A stretch of 6,819 nucleotides of DNA from Azoarcus sp. Its GTDB lineage: Bacteria > Pseudomonadota > Gammaproteobacteria > Burkholderiales > Rhodocyclaceae. Numbering within the stretch: position 1 is the first letter of the stretch; the number at the start of each line of letters is the position of its first letter. Below, piece by piece: positions 6,767 through 6,819 of the stretch. The stretch is from positions 1 to 6,819 of the forward strand of contig JAIRWW010000210.1 of NCBI GenBank assembly GCA_031268685.1, read 5' to 3'. The position numbers and the translations under genes are program-made. The notes beneath the pieces were generated by a model, which did no database searches, was not told the DNA's origin, and worked only from the letters and a program-made list of their open reading frames with translations.

Positions 6767-6819
6767 AAGATTTCCGGATTGACCGTCGCCCTGCCAACAT
6801 CAGGCCACGGAAATTCCTG
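6763..6819 (+). CDS. tolA: Start of a probable tolA (runs off the right edge)
   Basis: An ATG overlapping the tolR stop by 4 nt (ATGA) opens a frame of 19 codons to the window edge: MKDFRIDRRPANIRPRKFL. The segment is rich in Arg and Lys, as expected for the cytoplasmic lead-in to a TolA membrane anchor under the positive-inside rule. No TolA domain is visible yet. The call rests on position: tolA normally follows tolQ and tolR and encodes the inner-membrane protein that reaches through the periplasm to TolB and Pal. The exact start could be further downstream. Confidence 0.6.
   Translation, partial: MKDFRIDRRPANIRPRKFL

Noticed and set aside
1..6819. Mobile elements, CRISPR arrays, phage or defence genes, or a new multi-gene system
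   Set aside because: No transposase, integrase, regularly spaced repeats or unknown gene cluster is visible. All but one of the genes belong to known housekeeping families.

Overview
The window is a GC-rich piece of bacterial chromosome densely packed with conserved housekeeping genes. Several protein features point to a betaproteobacterium, probably of the Burkholderiales or a close relative. HslV carries a short N-terminal extension (MEQYHG) before its catalytic Thr. AccA begins [13 protein letters not shown] and is followed directly by tilS. A tandem-STAS protein lies next to hslVU, and a ybgC-tolQ-tolR-tolA cluster follows. I cannot name the genus from the sequence alone. No mobile element, CRISPR array, rRNA or tRNA gene is visible.

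Layout. The left two thirds is read on the minus strand, and the right third on the plus strand. In minus-strand transcription order there is a two-domain tandem-STAS protein of unknown function (4961-3792), then hslV (3613-3074) and hslU (3077-1746) with a 4-nt ATGA overlap. A strong hairpin at 1637-1671 comes next, then accA (1503-538), and finally tilS, which starts inside the end of accA and runs off the left edge. A 208-nt divergent intergenic region (4962-5169) separates the STAS gene from the plus-strand cluster ybgC (5170-5640), tolQ (5664-6338), tolR (6356-6766) and the first 19 codons of a likely tolA, which runs off the right edge.

How the genes work together. HslV and HslU form the two-component ATP-dependent protease. 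AccA is the alpha subunit of the acetyl-CoA carboxylase carboxyltransferase, the first step of fatty-acid synthesis. TilS makes the lysidine at the wobble position of tRNA-Ile(CAU). YbgC, TolQ, TolR and TolA belong to the Tol-Pal cell-envelope cluster: TolQR is the proton-driven motor that energises TolA during outer-membrane constriction, and YbgC is a cytoplasmic acyl-CoA thioesterase.

The only gene without an assigned role is the STAS protein. It is built from a duplicated helical-plus-STAS unit, and neither STAS domain has a serine at the usual phosphorylation position. It is the best candidate here for undescribed biology. Otherwise the window looks like ordinary core genome, and I see no convincing new multi-gene system.
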